In this document: piece by piece, positions 8,100-15,560 of the stretch
How positions within the stretch are numbered: position 1 is the stretch's first letter
How the letters are laid out: each line of letters begins with the position of its first letter
NCBI RefSeq assembly: GCF_963675585.1
Contig: NZ_OY776413.1
Coordinates: forward strand, 496,001 to 560,000
Origin: an uncultured Draconibacterium sp.
GTDB lineage: Bacteria; Bacteroidota; Bacteroidia; Bacteroidales; Prolixibacteraceae
Direction: 5' to 3'
Length of the DNA stretch: 64,000 bases
Position numbers and translations under genes: made by a program
Notes under the pieces: generated by a model
Seen by the model: only the letters and a program-made list of their open reading frames with translations
The model's database searches: none
What the model was told of the DNA's origin: nothing

Positions 8100-9209
8100 C
8101 TATTTCAACTTTACTGATTTAATCGCTCCCGTTTCGGGATGATACTCCACGGCGCAATCGCCTTGAAGCAATTCTTCGGGTACCGGAGCCACAATTCCAA
8201 ACTGGGCAAAAGTAGTTCGGGCACTTCCTATTACATTCATATCCTGAATAATTTTTACGGTGGCTACTCCCGGCATGCGGTAATACACTCCTTTACTTCC
8301 TGCATTTGGATTTTCGGATACCGCCTCCGTTGTATATTTTTTGGTCAAATCCTGAACTTGTTCAAATTCAATCATCACCGGTTTTCCGGAAAGATCGCTG
8401 GCCGCCACTACCCCTTTTTCATCCGAAATTCGGAAAATAACCTGTCCTTTTGCCGGTTTCGAATCCGGAACAAAATCAAAACTGTAGCTTTCTTTTTTAT
8501 GGGTGGTACGTCCAACAAAAAGTTGAATGTAATTTTTCTCTGTCCTTTTTAATTCCTTTAAACTAACTTCGTAGGCTTTTCCATCGGGATATTCTCCATC
8601 AATTCGTAAAGCCGCCAAATCGTATTGATTCATACGGCAATTTAAAATTCGTTTGGCCGCCTCGGCTGCTTTTTTCTCAATACTAATGCGTGTTGGACGA
8701 AAATTATTGGTCGAATCGCCCGGAGTATAGGCAGGTGTGTCGGTAAAATAATCAAACGAAAACGCATCCTCCAAATCAGGTTTCTGATAGGTTTTATTCG
8801 ATTGAGCGGCAATAAGACCGGAAACCGTTTCATCGGCATTTATTCCGGCAATACAACCGTTTGGTGCCAAACTTACCATAAACGCCCCGTCGCCCATAGC
8901 TTTGTACACTTGCTCCGGATCGGGTTCTGAAAAGGTTTCAATGCTAACTTCCGAAATGGACCAGGTGGTTGACGCACTTGTTTTAGCATCGCGTATTCCC
9001 AGTAATTGCTCGGCATAGGCAGCATAGGGGCCTGGTTCAAAAACTTCGCGAATGGCTTTTACATGTACTTTTACACCGGTGCGAGGCAATGCATAAGCAA
9101 TTCCTTCTACAAATGTCGGGGCAATTACAAGTTCATCGTCTTTCTTTTTTCGTTGTCCAAAGGTTGGTATCACCAAAAGTAAACCTACTACTATTGCCAA
9201 ATATTTCAT
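8100..9209 (-). CDS. DUF4831 family secreted protein
   Basis: Function unknown. From the ATG at 9209 the protein is 369 residues and begins MKYLAIVVGLLLVIPTFG, a clean signal peptide. The further-upstream ATG codons (9236-9239) would put ten polar residues before it, so I chose 9209. The body matches the Bacteroidota DUF4831 family, for example the EGIAYALPRTGVKV start of the mature part and the YYRMPG segment near the end. It is probably periplasmic or outer-membrane associated. It is transcribed alone and ends in its own terminator. Confidence 0.82.
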   Translation of the reverse strand: MKYLAIVVGLLLVIPTFGQRKKKDDELVIAPTFVEGIAYALPRTGVKVHVKAIREVFEPGPYAAYAEQLLGIRDAKTSASTTWSISEVSIETFSEPDPEQVYKAMGDGAFMVSLAPNGCIAGINADETVSGLIAAQSNKTYQKPDLEDAFSFDYFTDTPAYTPGDSTNNFRPTRISIEKKAAEAAKRILNCRMNQYDLAALRIDGEYPDGKAYEVSLKELKRTEKNYIQLFVGRTTHKKESYSFDFVPDSKPAKGQVIFRISDEKGVVAASDLSGKPVMIEFEQVQDLTKKYTTEAVSENPNAGSKGVYYRMPGVATVKIIQDMNVIGSARTTFAQFGIVAPVPEELLQGDCAVEYHPETGAIKSVKLK

Positions 9210-9288
9210 GTTTCTTTTCTGTTTTATGTAGAACATCAAAAATATTAAAATTATTTTTTGATTGTCGGTAATTTAACACAATTCTGTT

Positions 9289-9320
9289 CGTCACCCTGAA
9301 TTCATTTCAGGGTCTGTTTT
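9289..9320. repeat. Palindromic intergenic element between divergent DUF4831 and aat
   Basis: ACCCTGAA and TTTCAGGGT flank a short centre (TTCA), giving a strong hairpin. The surrounding 9240-9492 region holds no gene. A motif of the CACCCTGAATTnATTTCAGGGT type is frequently dispersed between genes of Bacteroidota; I cannot count copies outside this window. Confidence 0.55.
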
Positions 9321-9479
9321 TCAATTGACTTATTATCAGGAAACCTGAGATGCGGAATCCGACAACTGACCGGGCAGCATGACGTTCCGATTAATGATAG
9401 AACACAAAACGGATATTCAGGAACTATTTTGATGAAAGTATTTAAAATGAAGCGAAGAAGATTTAATTGAGCAGTTTAA

Positions 9480-9487
9480 TATATTTG
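9480..9487 (+). promoter_or_regulatory. TAnnTTTG -7 promoter box directly before aat
   Basis: TATATTTG matches the Bacteroidota housekeeping -7 consensus exactly. It ends only five bases before the aat ATG at 9493, so transcription would start at or next to the start codon. No perfect TTTG -33 box is present; the nearest match is TTTA at 9462. Confidence 0.5.
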
Positions 9488-9492
9488 CGTTT

Positions 9493-10161
9493 ATGATTGA
9501 ATTTCCTGATCCAAATTTAGCTGACGACGAAGGTTTAATCGCACAGGGAGGCGAACTTACCCCCGAATTTTTATTATCGGCTTACTGCCAGGGGATTTAC
9601 CCGTGGTTTTGCGAAGACGAGCCCATTTTGTGGTGGTCGCCCAATCCGCGAATGGTTTTGTTGCCCGAAAAATTTAAACTGAAAAAAAGTCTGCGACAGG
9701 TACTCAACAAAGGCACTTTTAAGCTGCAAGTCGATACTGCTTTTAGGGAAGTGATTACCAACTGCAGCCGCTCTCCACGCCCGGGACAGGATGAAACCTG
9801 GATTACCAACGACATTGTTGAAGGCTATGTAAAGTTACACCAACTGGGTTACGCTCACTCTTTTGAAACTTATTTTGAAGGCGAACTGGTTGGCGGACTG
9901 TACGGCATTTCGCTTGGAAATTGTTTTTTTGGCGAATCGATGTTTTTTACCCTTACCGATGCCAGTAAATTTGCCTTTTACCACCTGGTACAGTTTGCCC
10001 TGAAAAACAATTTTGCTTTTATTGATGCACAGCAGGAAACCGAACATTTAAAAAGTTTGGGTGCCGAAGCAATACCCCGAAAAGATTTCCTGGAAATGTT
10101 AAAGGAAGCACTTCAAAAAGATACTTTGCAAGGAAAATGGACGGAGTTGCATGAACACTGA
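9493..10161 (+). CDS. aat: Leucyl/phenylalanyl-tRNA-protein transferase
   Basis: Transfers Leu or Phe from aminoacyl-tRNA to the N-terminal Arg or Lys of proteins, marking them for ClpS/ClpAP degradation (N-end rule). The 222-residue length is standard. Family signatures are FPDPNLADDEGLIAQGG at the start, AYCQGIYPWF, WWSPNPRMVL, the GQDETWI loop, and the FFGESMFF motif at about residues 154-161, followed by the AQQETEHLKSLGA end. It is flanked by a minus-strand gene on each side and is a single-gene unit. Confidence 0.97.
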   Translation: MIEFPDPNLADDEGLIAQGGELTPEFLLSAYCQGIYPWFCEDEPILWWSPNPRMVLLPEKFKLKKSLRQVLNKGTFKLQVDTAFREVITNCSRSPRPGQDETWITNDIVEGYVKLHQLGYAHSFETYFEGELVGGLYGISLGNCFFGESMFFTLTDASKFAFYHLVQFALKNNFAFIDAQQETEHLKSLGAEAIPRKDFLEMLKEALQKDTLQGKWTELHEH

Positions 10162-10216
10162 TTGTGATGATCTTCTCCGATATCTTTTTGTTTTTGTAAA
10201 ACAAAGCACGGATTAC

Positions 10217-10238
10217 AAATCCGCGCTAGCGGGGATTT
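10217..10238. terminator. Hairpin between convergent aat and hamB-like genes
   Basis: AAATCCGCGC pairs with GCGGGGATTT with one mismatch and a very tight loop. It overlaps the stop codon of the helicase gene. The plus strand continues with AATTTT, so it can end aat transcription. The sequence is part of a GGATTACAAATCCGCG-type motif that I recall as recurrent in Bacteroidota intergenic regions. Confidence 0.5.
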
Positions 10239-12717
10239 AATTTTCATTTAGATGGAACTTGATTTCAAATAATAGAATTTTATTTTCGCCTTTTATTTCC
10301 ATTTCTGTTATTAACTGATTTTGAAGAGTAATTTCATCTAATTCTGGATTAATTGAAATGAAATTGGAGTATTCAGGCTTAGTGATGCATTTGGCTAATT
10401 CAATTGAGAATCCATTTTTTAATAATGTAATAATTCGTTTGTCGGAACTACCATATTTAATTTTATCATAAAAATCTGATTCAATCAATTCTAACTCAGC
10501 AAGAATGTCAATGTATTTTAATAGATTAAATTCAACAAAATCTTGTTCTTCCTTAATTTTAAGAATTGCCAAATTGATTCTTTGTGAATTATTTTTCTTT
10601 CTAAGGTCAACATATAATGGCTTGATATCCGTATAATTTCGTTTCTCTTCTCCCCATTTTTCCCCTATATAAACAAAAAGATTGCTGCCTTGAAGTGTCG
10701 ACCAATACCTCATAAAACTTCCAATCATTTCTTTATACGATGCACTTGAACTTCTCCATTCTAAAATCATTGAATAAAACCTTCTTGAAGCAGAATTTTG
10801 CAGTCGTTTTATATTATTGTCGGTAATTTCAATTTCATTAAAGAAAATCAAGTTAATTGCATCCAGAAGATGATTACTATCCGAAATTTTTGGGAATAGA
10901 GTACCCTCGTAGTTTGATAAATTGTCGTTTAGTTGTGATTCGTTTTCTTTAATATCGAAGTCGTATACATTATTTTTAAAGCATAATTTTGCTAGCTCTG
11001 ATTGAACATAGTCAACATCTGATAAATCAGTAGTGTTAGGTTCAATATTCTCTAAATACTCTAAAGATTTCTTTAATTCATTTTTATCAGATTCGTCTAG
11101 AGAATCTTCATCTTTTAAAAGAAGGTTGTTTACTTCATCTAGTATAGTAATTTCTGTCTTTGCTCTTGTTTTAATAAAAGTTTCAATATTCGCTCTTTTG
11201 TTTTCGTATTTACTTTTGATAACGAAAATTTCAGGTTCTAAGAGCCTTAAACTTCCTGTCTCTGGATTAAAAATCTCACTGAATCTATTGATTCTGCCTA
11301 TTAAATTTTTAAAATGAGAAACTGATAAGTTTCCACGCCCCTTTTTCGTTGAAAGTAAAAATATTTTTTCAGCAGGAATGTTAACTCCTTCTAAGAGAGT
11401 GGAACTTGTAATAACAAATCTTAAATCATTAAATTTTGAGAATATGTTTTCAACATATAATCTTATAATCTCAGGCATCCCTCCATGATGATATACTATC
11501 CCCTTTTTAATGCATTTAATTAAATTATATTCAGGGTGAAGGAAATCTGTAATACTTGAAACGATTTCTGTCAATGGAGTTTCAACATTAGGTAAACTAC
11601 TAGAGTATTCTATAGAAAATTCTTCAATGTGTTTTGGTCTGTTTAAATAAACAATATTTTTTCTCGCCTTTTTTGAATTTAATAAATCAAAATAGTCTAA
11701 GAATGTAGATTGCGTGCTTATTAATGAATCTGAGAACTGTTCATAAAGTTTCAATTCACCTGGCGAATCGTATAAATCACAGATATAATATTTTTCTGAT
11801 TTAATAAATTCATCTGTTGTTTGAGAATTTATTTCATATCCAGATTGTCTTACTTTAACATTCTCTGGGTTAGAGATGAATGGAGAAAAGAAATTCAGTA
11901 CAATATTTTGGTTTCGACTTTTTAATATGATAATTGTTTGCGCTAATAATATTGCTCTTCCATCATTTTTCTTTTCTCCAAATAAATTATGAGCTTCATC
12001 AACCAATAGTAAGTCAATTTTCAATAAAGGATTTTTTTGTAACAGTCTTAAAAGTCGTTCTTGTGTTAATACTGCTACAAAATTTTGTTCAGTTCCTTTA
12101 TACATTTCAGGATGGGTGATTATTCGATTTAAATCATGCTCTGCTGTATCATTTAATAGCCTTTTTTTTGTTTGGGCTAATAATGCTTTGCTAGGAACAA
12201 TAATGCAAACTTTTTTATCTAAGTTCGAATATACCTTATCGAGTATAATTTCGGATTTTCCGTATGAGGTTGGTGCAACTAGGACAAAATTTGAATTAGT
12301 ATTTGACGAGAATTCAATTAGTTTTTTTTGACCATTAGATATGTAGTAGTTTTTTTCTTTAAAATTCTCATGGAAAGAAGAAAAAAATAAATTGAAAAAA
12401 TGGTCGTTAAAATCAGAGTTGTTTGTATGCTTTTGTTCTATAAATTTAGATATTGGAATATATCCTTTATTGATTGCGAAATCGTAGAGTGGTTTATAAT
12501 TTTCATATTTATTTGAATACGAAACGATAATTTTATATCCTAATTTCTGTATATTCTTATCCCCGAAATTTGTAAATAGAATTGCATTTTTCAATAAATT
12601 CTGTAACTCGGATTCTTCAAGTTCTAGGTTTAATTGAAGTTTTGTAAAAGCTTCCTCAAAAAAGGAGGATGGTAAACTTTTTCTAAATTCTCTTAGTGAT
12701 AACTGCTGAATTTCCAT
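10237..12717 (-). CDS. hamB: SF2 DEAD/DEAH-box helicase, HamB-like (Hachiman-type defence)
   Basis: An 826-residue helicase. Walker A is APTSYGKS (residues 148-155) and motif II is DEAH (240-243) in LLLVDEAHNLF. The second RecA domain shows HHGGMP (410-415), SSTLLEGVNIP (438-448) and motif VI as NLIGRINR (471-478). About 330 further residues have no recognised motif. Known Hachiman helicases sense abnormal DNA and restrain or release the HamA nuclease. The gene starts two bases after the stop of the DUF1837-like gene, so the two are surely one operon. The region is strongly A+T-rich: 14 of 60 bases are G or C at 11041-11100, against 28 of 60 at 9841-9900 in aat. This suggests horizontal acquisition. 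Confidence 0.82.
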   Translation of the reverse strand: MEIQQLSLREFRKSLPSSFFEEAFTKLQLNLELEESELQNLLKNAILFTNFGDKNIQKLGYKIIVSYSNKYENYKPLYDFAINKGYIPISKFIEQKHTNNSDFNDHFFNLFFSSFHENFKEKNYYISNGQKKLIEFSSNTNSNFVLVAPTSYGKSEIILDKVYSNLDKKVCIIVPSKALLAQTKKRLLNDTAEHDLNRIITHPEMYKGTEQNFVAVLTQERLLRLLQKNPLLKIDLLLVDEAHNLFGEKKNDGRAILLAQTIIILKSRNQNIVLNFFSPFISNPENVKVRQSGYEINSQTTDEFIKSEKYYICDLYDSPGELKLYEQFSDSLISTQSTFLDYFDLLNSKKARKNIVYLNRPKHIEEFSIEYSSSLPNVETPLTEIVSSITDFLHPEYNLIKCIKKGIVYHHGGMPEIIRLYVENIFSKFNDLRFVITSSTLLEGVNIPAEKIFLLSTKKGRGNLSVSHFKNLIGRINRFSEIFNPETGSLRLLEPEIFVIKSKYENKRANIETFIKTRAKTEITILDEVNNLLLKDEDSLDESDKNELKKSLEYLENIEPNTTDLSDVDYVQSELAKLCFKNNVYDFDIKENESQLNDNLSNYEGTLFPKISDSNHLLDAINLIFFNEIEITDNNIKRLQNSASRRFYSMILEWRSSSASYKEMIGSFMRYWSTLQGSNLFVYIGEKWGEEKRNYTDIKPLYVDLRKKNNSQRINLAILKIKEEQDFVEFNLLKYIDILAELELIESDFYDKIKYGSSDKRIITLLKNGFSIELAKCITKPEYSNFISINPELDEITLQNQLITEMEIKGENKILLFEIKFHLNEN

Positions 12718-12719
12718 TG

Positions 12720-13514
12720 TTAGTTTGTATTTAATTCATCTCTTAAGAAATTCGCAACCACTTCAAAAGTGTTTTTTTGAATGGATATAATAATAACATC
12801 TTCAAAAATGTCTTCGAGTATAGTTTTTTCTAAAAATTCAATGACGCTGTTCTCTTCGATATTATCAGATAAATTATGGTAAAGGATTGATATTAGAATA
12901 ACGTTCTTTTTCTGATTGGAATTTAAACTGGGTGAATCATTTGAAAGCAATTGTCGAAAATTAAGTCTTCCATTATTTTCATTAATCATTGCCGAAACGT
13001 CATACAATGCACTTTCCCATAGTGAGTTTCTTCTTTCGTCAATCAATGCTTCAATGCTTGATTTTGCTCGATTTAATAGAATAATGTTATAGTCAGTCGA
13101 ATTTGATGTTCCATCTTCACTTCTTCCTGACTTTGCCTCTGAATACCAAAGCTTGTTATCATCAATGTGACAGTATATTATATCAAATCCTTTTTTAATA
13201 CTTTTTTCTTCTTTGTTTTTTAATATGGATAAGGATGTCAAATTATTATCTTGATGATTCAGTAGAACATGAGATAATAATTCGCCAATCATTCCCTTTC
13301 TTGTGTTTTCTGATTTAGGCTCGTATCTTTCTAAAAACCATGTTAGTGTGTTTTTATAGGAGTAAAATTCAGGCAAACTATCAGCTTCCGCAAATCCACT
13401 CCAGATACCTTGCAATTGAGTACGTATAATTTGCTTAAATTCACTAGAGAATGTTTCGATATAAAAAATCGAATATTTAGTGTTTTCTAATATTCTTACT
13501 CCGTTTATTGACAT
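12720..13514 (-). CDS. hamA: DUF1837-like PD-(D/E)xK nuclease, HamA-like (Hachiman-type defence)
   Basis: A 264-residue protein with the nuclease core expected of HamA: a conserved helix KGMIGELLSH (Glu78), then KKGFDIIY (Asp111) and LWYSEAKSG (Glu126-x-Lys128). Together these give an E...D...ExK active site. In Hachiman systems this effector is held by HamB and degrades DNA after phage-induced activation. Pairing with a DEAH helicase two bases downstream is the main contextual evidence. AbpAB systems also pair a DUF1837-type protein with a helicase, so the subtype is open. The codon and base composition are as A+T-rich as those of the helicase gene. Confidence 0.78.
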   Translation of the reverse strand: MSINGVRILENTKYSIFYIETFSSEFKQIIRTQLQGIWSGFAEADSLPEFYSYKNTLTWFLERYEPKSENTRKGMIGELLSHVLLNHQDNNLTSLSILKNKEEKSIKKGFDIIYCHIDDNKLWYSEAKSGRSEDGTSNSTDYNIILLNRAKSSIEALIDERRNSLWESALYDVSAMINENNGRLNFRQLLSNDSPSLNSNQKKNVILISILYHNLSDNIEENSVIEFLEKTILEDIFEDVIIISIQKNTFEVVANFLRDELNTN

Positions 13515-13717
13515 TTTAAGATATGGTTAGTTTATTGCAGCTCTTTTATCATTTTTGCTAACTCCTAGGTATCATCATTGTAGTTATTTCGCTTATAGGG
13601 GAGTATTGTACACATATTATGTTATTCTTGCTTTTTCTCGTTCTTTCAGGGTACGAATTCAAGGTTTAAAGTATTAGCATGCTAAAACTAAGCATAATTT
13701 TTATGTTTCAGGCAGTT
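13515..13717. other. A+T-rich leader region upstream of the hamA-like gene
   Basis: About 200 bp without an open frame of interest. It should contain the promoter of the minus-strand defence operon, but I see no confident -7/-33 pair. The region ends at the start of the 41-bp repeat array. Confidence 0.4.
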
Positions 13718-14044
13718 AGGCCCAGGCAATTTTTAACATAAAAATGTTTGGTACGCTACAGCCCCATAAAAAATAAGCGTTCAGATTGTTCGTACTCCAT
13801 TGTTTCATCAAAAAAACCATCAGTTTACCCGGCGCCGTTCAGTTTCGTCAAAATCTGTCGTCGGTTTTGTCCGCGCCGTTCAGCGCCATAAAAAAAAGGT
13901 ATCAAAATGTTTGGCGCTGCACAGAATCAGAAAAATAAACCATCCATTTTGTTGTTTCTGTGCAGAATCAGAAAAATGCACCATCAATTTTGTTATTTCT
14001 GTACAGAAAAACGAAAAAAAACCGTCAGTTTTCGCGACGCCACG
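13718..14044. repeat. Array of about eight degenerate 41-bp tandem repeats
   Basis: Units begin at 13718, 13759, 13800, 13840, 13881, 13922, 13963 and 14004, so every step is 40 or 41 bases. Units 6 and 7 are the most alike, sharing CAGAATCAGAAAAAT, then CCATC, ATTTTGTT and TTTCTGT. Others keep only the skeleton CAG..TCA..AAAAA..CC.TCA.TTTTGT...C.GTT. Unit 1 matches the end of unit 5 (AAAATGTTTGG). In unit 5 the ends are complementary (CAGCGCCA / TGGCGCTG), and in units 6 and 7 CAGAAA pairs with TTTCTG. The period is not a multiple of three, so the open frames over it are not meaningful. It is not a CRISPR array, because there are no constant repeats or unique spacers. Confidence 0.75.
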
Positions 14045-14139
14045 CAGATTTATAAAATATTATTCTGCACACTATTGACATTTTGCACAAATGGCCGTAA
14101 ATTGTGATTTCATTAATGTACCCTTTAAATCTTTTAATC

Positions 14140-14877
14140 ATGCTAAACAAAATTTTTTACTCCTATTTCACTCTTGCAGCTTTAACTGCATTGGCTCAAA
14201 AAATTGTAAGTCTTTTAAGTGCAAAACTTCCCGACAACCAAATGGCAATTGCCCTGCTTACACGTTTTCAACCCCAGCTTGAAGCAGCGATTCAGGCCAT
14301 TGGCAGCACCACCAAAACTCCTCTTACAGCAATCGTAAAACAAGCCGACCTAAAACGCGACAATAGTTTTCGTTCGTTACGAGATCATGTGAGAGCAGGC
14401 CTGAACCGCGAAAACGAAACCTATCGGTCAGCCTGCGAAGCTTTGTGGCCCGAATTTGAAAAAAACGGAACCCACATTGACAAGCTTCCCCGCGACAAAC
14501 AAACCGCTTCGACAAACAGTTTGCTTACCGACTTGCGAAAACCTAAAAACCAGGCACACCTGGTAACTACCAACACTATCGAATGGTTAACGGAGCTTGA
14601 CAACGACAACCGGGCTTATGTTACTGCAACAACACAGCGCAGTTCCGAGCGCTCGGTGGATGATACCGTTCTCGACCACGAGGCATTTAAGGCACTGAGA
14701 ACATCACTCGACCTAATGGAGAATATACTAAACACCATGCAAGCCATGGGCGATCCGGTTGATGTTGACGAAGTGGTAGCCGAAATATCGCAATACATTA
14801 CCGAAGCAAACACCGCAGCCAAACAAAGCAAAAACAACGGCAACACCAATCCCGAAAATCCCGGCGAAACAGAATAA
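14140..14877 (+). CDS. DUF6261 family protein
   Basis: Function unknown. From the ATG at 14140 the protein has 245 residues; an ATG at 14104 would add twelve residues that do not resemble a normal N-terminus. It is mostly alpha-helical and ends in a polar tail rich in Asn, Pro and Glu. A segment near the middle (LRDHVRAGLNREN.TYRSACEAL) and the EVVAEISQYI end resemble the Bacteroidota-specific DUF6261 family, which often occurs in many paralogous copies per genome. The first residues (IFYSYFTLAALTALAQ) are hydrophobic, but no clear signal cleavage site follows. A strong terminator lies 35 bp downstream. Confidence 0.65.
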   Translation: MLNKIFYSYFTLAALTALAQKIVSLLSAKLPDNQMAIALLTRFQPQLEAAIQAIGSTTKTPLTAIVKQADLKRDNSFRSLRDHVRAGLNRENETYRSACEALWPEFEKNGTHIDKLPRDKQTASTNSLLTDLRKPKNQAHLVTTNTIEWLTELDNDNRAYVTATTQRSSERSVDDTVLDHEAFKALRTSLDLMENILNTMQAMGDPVDVDEVVAEISQYITEANTAAKQSKNNGNTNPENPGETE

Positions 14878-14911
14878 GTATAGATAAATTTTAGTTATAA
14901 TTTGAATTTTT

Positions 14912-14949
14912 AGCCGGCCAATCCTGTTATCAGGGGCCGGCTTTTTTTA
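14912..14949 (+). terminator. Rho-independent terminator after the DUF6261 gene
   Basis: AGCCGGCC / GGCCGGCT form an 8-bp G+C-rich stem with a 15-base loop, followed by a run of seven T. Confidence 0.9.
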
Positions 14950-15002
14950 GGATTAAAAGCGGACACTGCGCCTGTTATAGCAGCTTGCACCCATAGACAA
15001 TT

Positions 15003-15076
15003 CGACTCCGGCCGGAGTCGTACCATACCATTTGCACATTTATTGGCTATTCGCATTTGAATCCTCCGGATTCAAA
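15003..15076. repeat. Pair of perfect palindromes
   Basis: CGACTCCGGCCGGAGTCG (15003-15020) is an 18-bp perfect palindrome. TTTGAATCC-TCC-GGATTCAAA (15056-15076) is a perfect 9-bp stem with a 3-base loop. They lie 35 bp apart between a plus-strand terminator and a minus-strand small gene. Neither is followed by a U run. They may be REP-like dispersed elements. Confidence 0.65.
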
Positions 15077-15110
15077 CAAAAATAAAATGCAGCTATTCTA
15101 CATTTATAGG

Positions 15111-15272
15111 CTATTTGGCCAAAGAACTCCCAATTACCTTCCCAATTCCATTTAAACCATCAGCCAAGTTCCAATAAAGTACCAATGCCCAAACTACGGC
15201 AAAGGCAATCAGAAACACATAAGACACAGGATGTTTTTTTTGTGTTTCCAAAAAACGTTGAATTCTATCCAT
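15111..15272 (-). CDS. Small single-span membrane protein, 53 residues
   Basis: ATG at 15272 to TAG at 15111. The peptide starts MDRIQRFLETQKKHP, a basic cytoplasmic head. A single hydrophobic segment follows (YVFLIAFAVVWALVLYW), then a short Gly-rich tail ending in SSLAK. This N-in, one-helix layout and codon use like the surrounding genes support a real small protein, but no homologue is known to me. There is no Shine-Dalgarno sequence. The leader is A+T-rich. Confidence 0.55.
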   Translation of the reverse strand: MDRIQRFLETQKKHPVSYVFLIAFAVVWALVLYWNLADGLNGIGKVIGSSLAK

Positions 15273-15560
15273 AATCGTAAATTTAACAATAAATATTAAA
15301 GTGAATTTCTTTGCAAACGATATATCTATACAATATCTAGACTAAAACTCCTGCCTGGTGTATCATAAATCTGCAACAGCCGAATAACTATGCTACGTTA
15401 AACAAAAGCTTACCAATATTTTTTTTCTTATCCCAATATTCGAATACAATTTTAGAGATTAATCGATGGCTTATAAAACCACTAACAACTAAAATTGCAT
15501 TTTTTGCTTACTAATGCTTTTGATTCATAAGGTAGAGTTTCGAGGTACAGAAATTAAAAA
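15273..15560. other. Gene-free spacer before the serine hydrolase end
   Basis: About 290 bp of A+T-rich sequence. I see no open frame, clear terminator or repeat in it. It should hold the promoter of the 53-residue gene and the 3' end of the hydrolase transcript. Confidence 0.4.

Noticed and set aside
13718-14044. CRISPR array
   Set aside because: There is no constant repeat with unique spacers, no cas gene nearby, and similarity is spread over the full 41 bases.
13800-14107. Two plus-strand open frames over the 41-bp array
   Set aside because: The 40-41-bp period shifts the frame at every unit, so the peptides do not repeat, and no domain is recognised.
10217-14140. Integrated mobile element with att sites around the Hachiman-type genes
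   Set aside because: No integrase, transposase or flanking direct repeat was found. Only the base composition suggests transfer.
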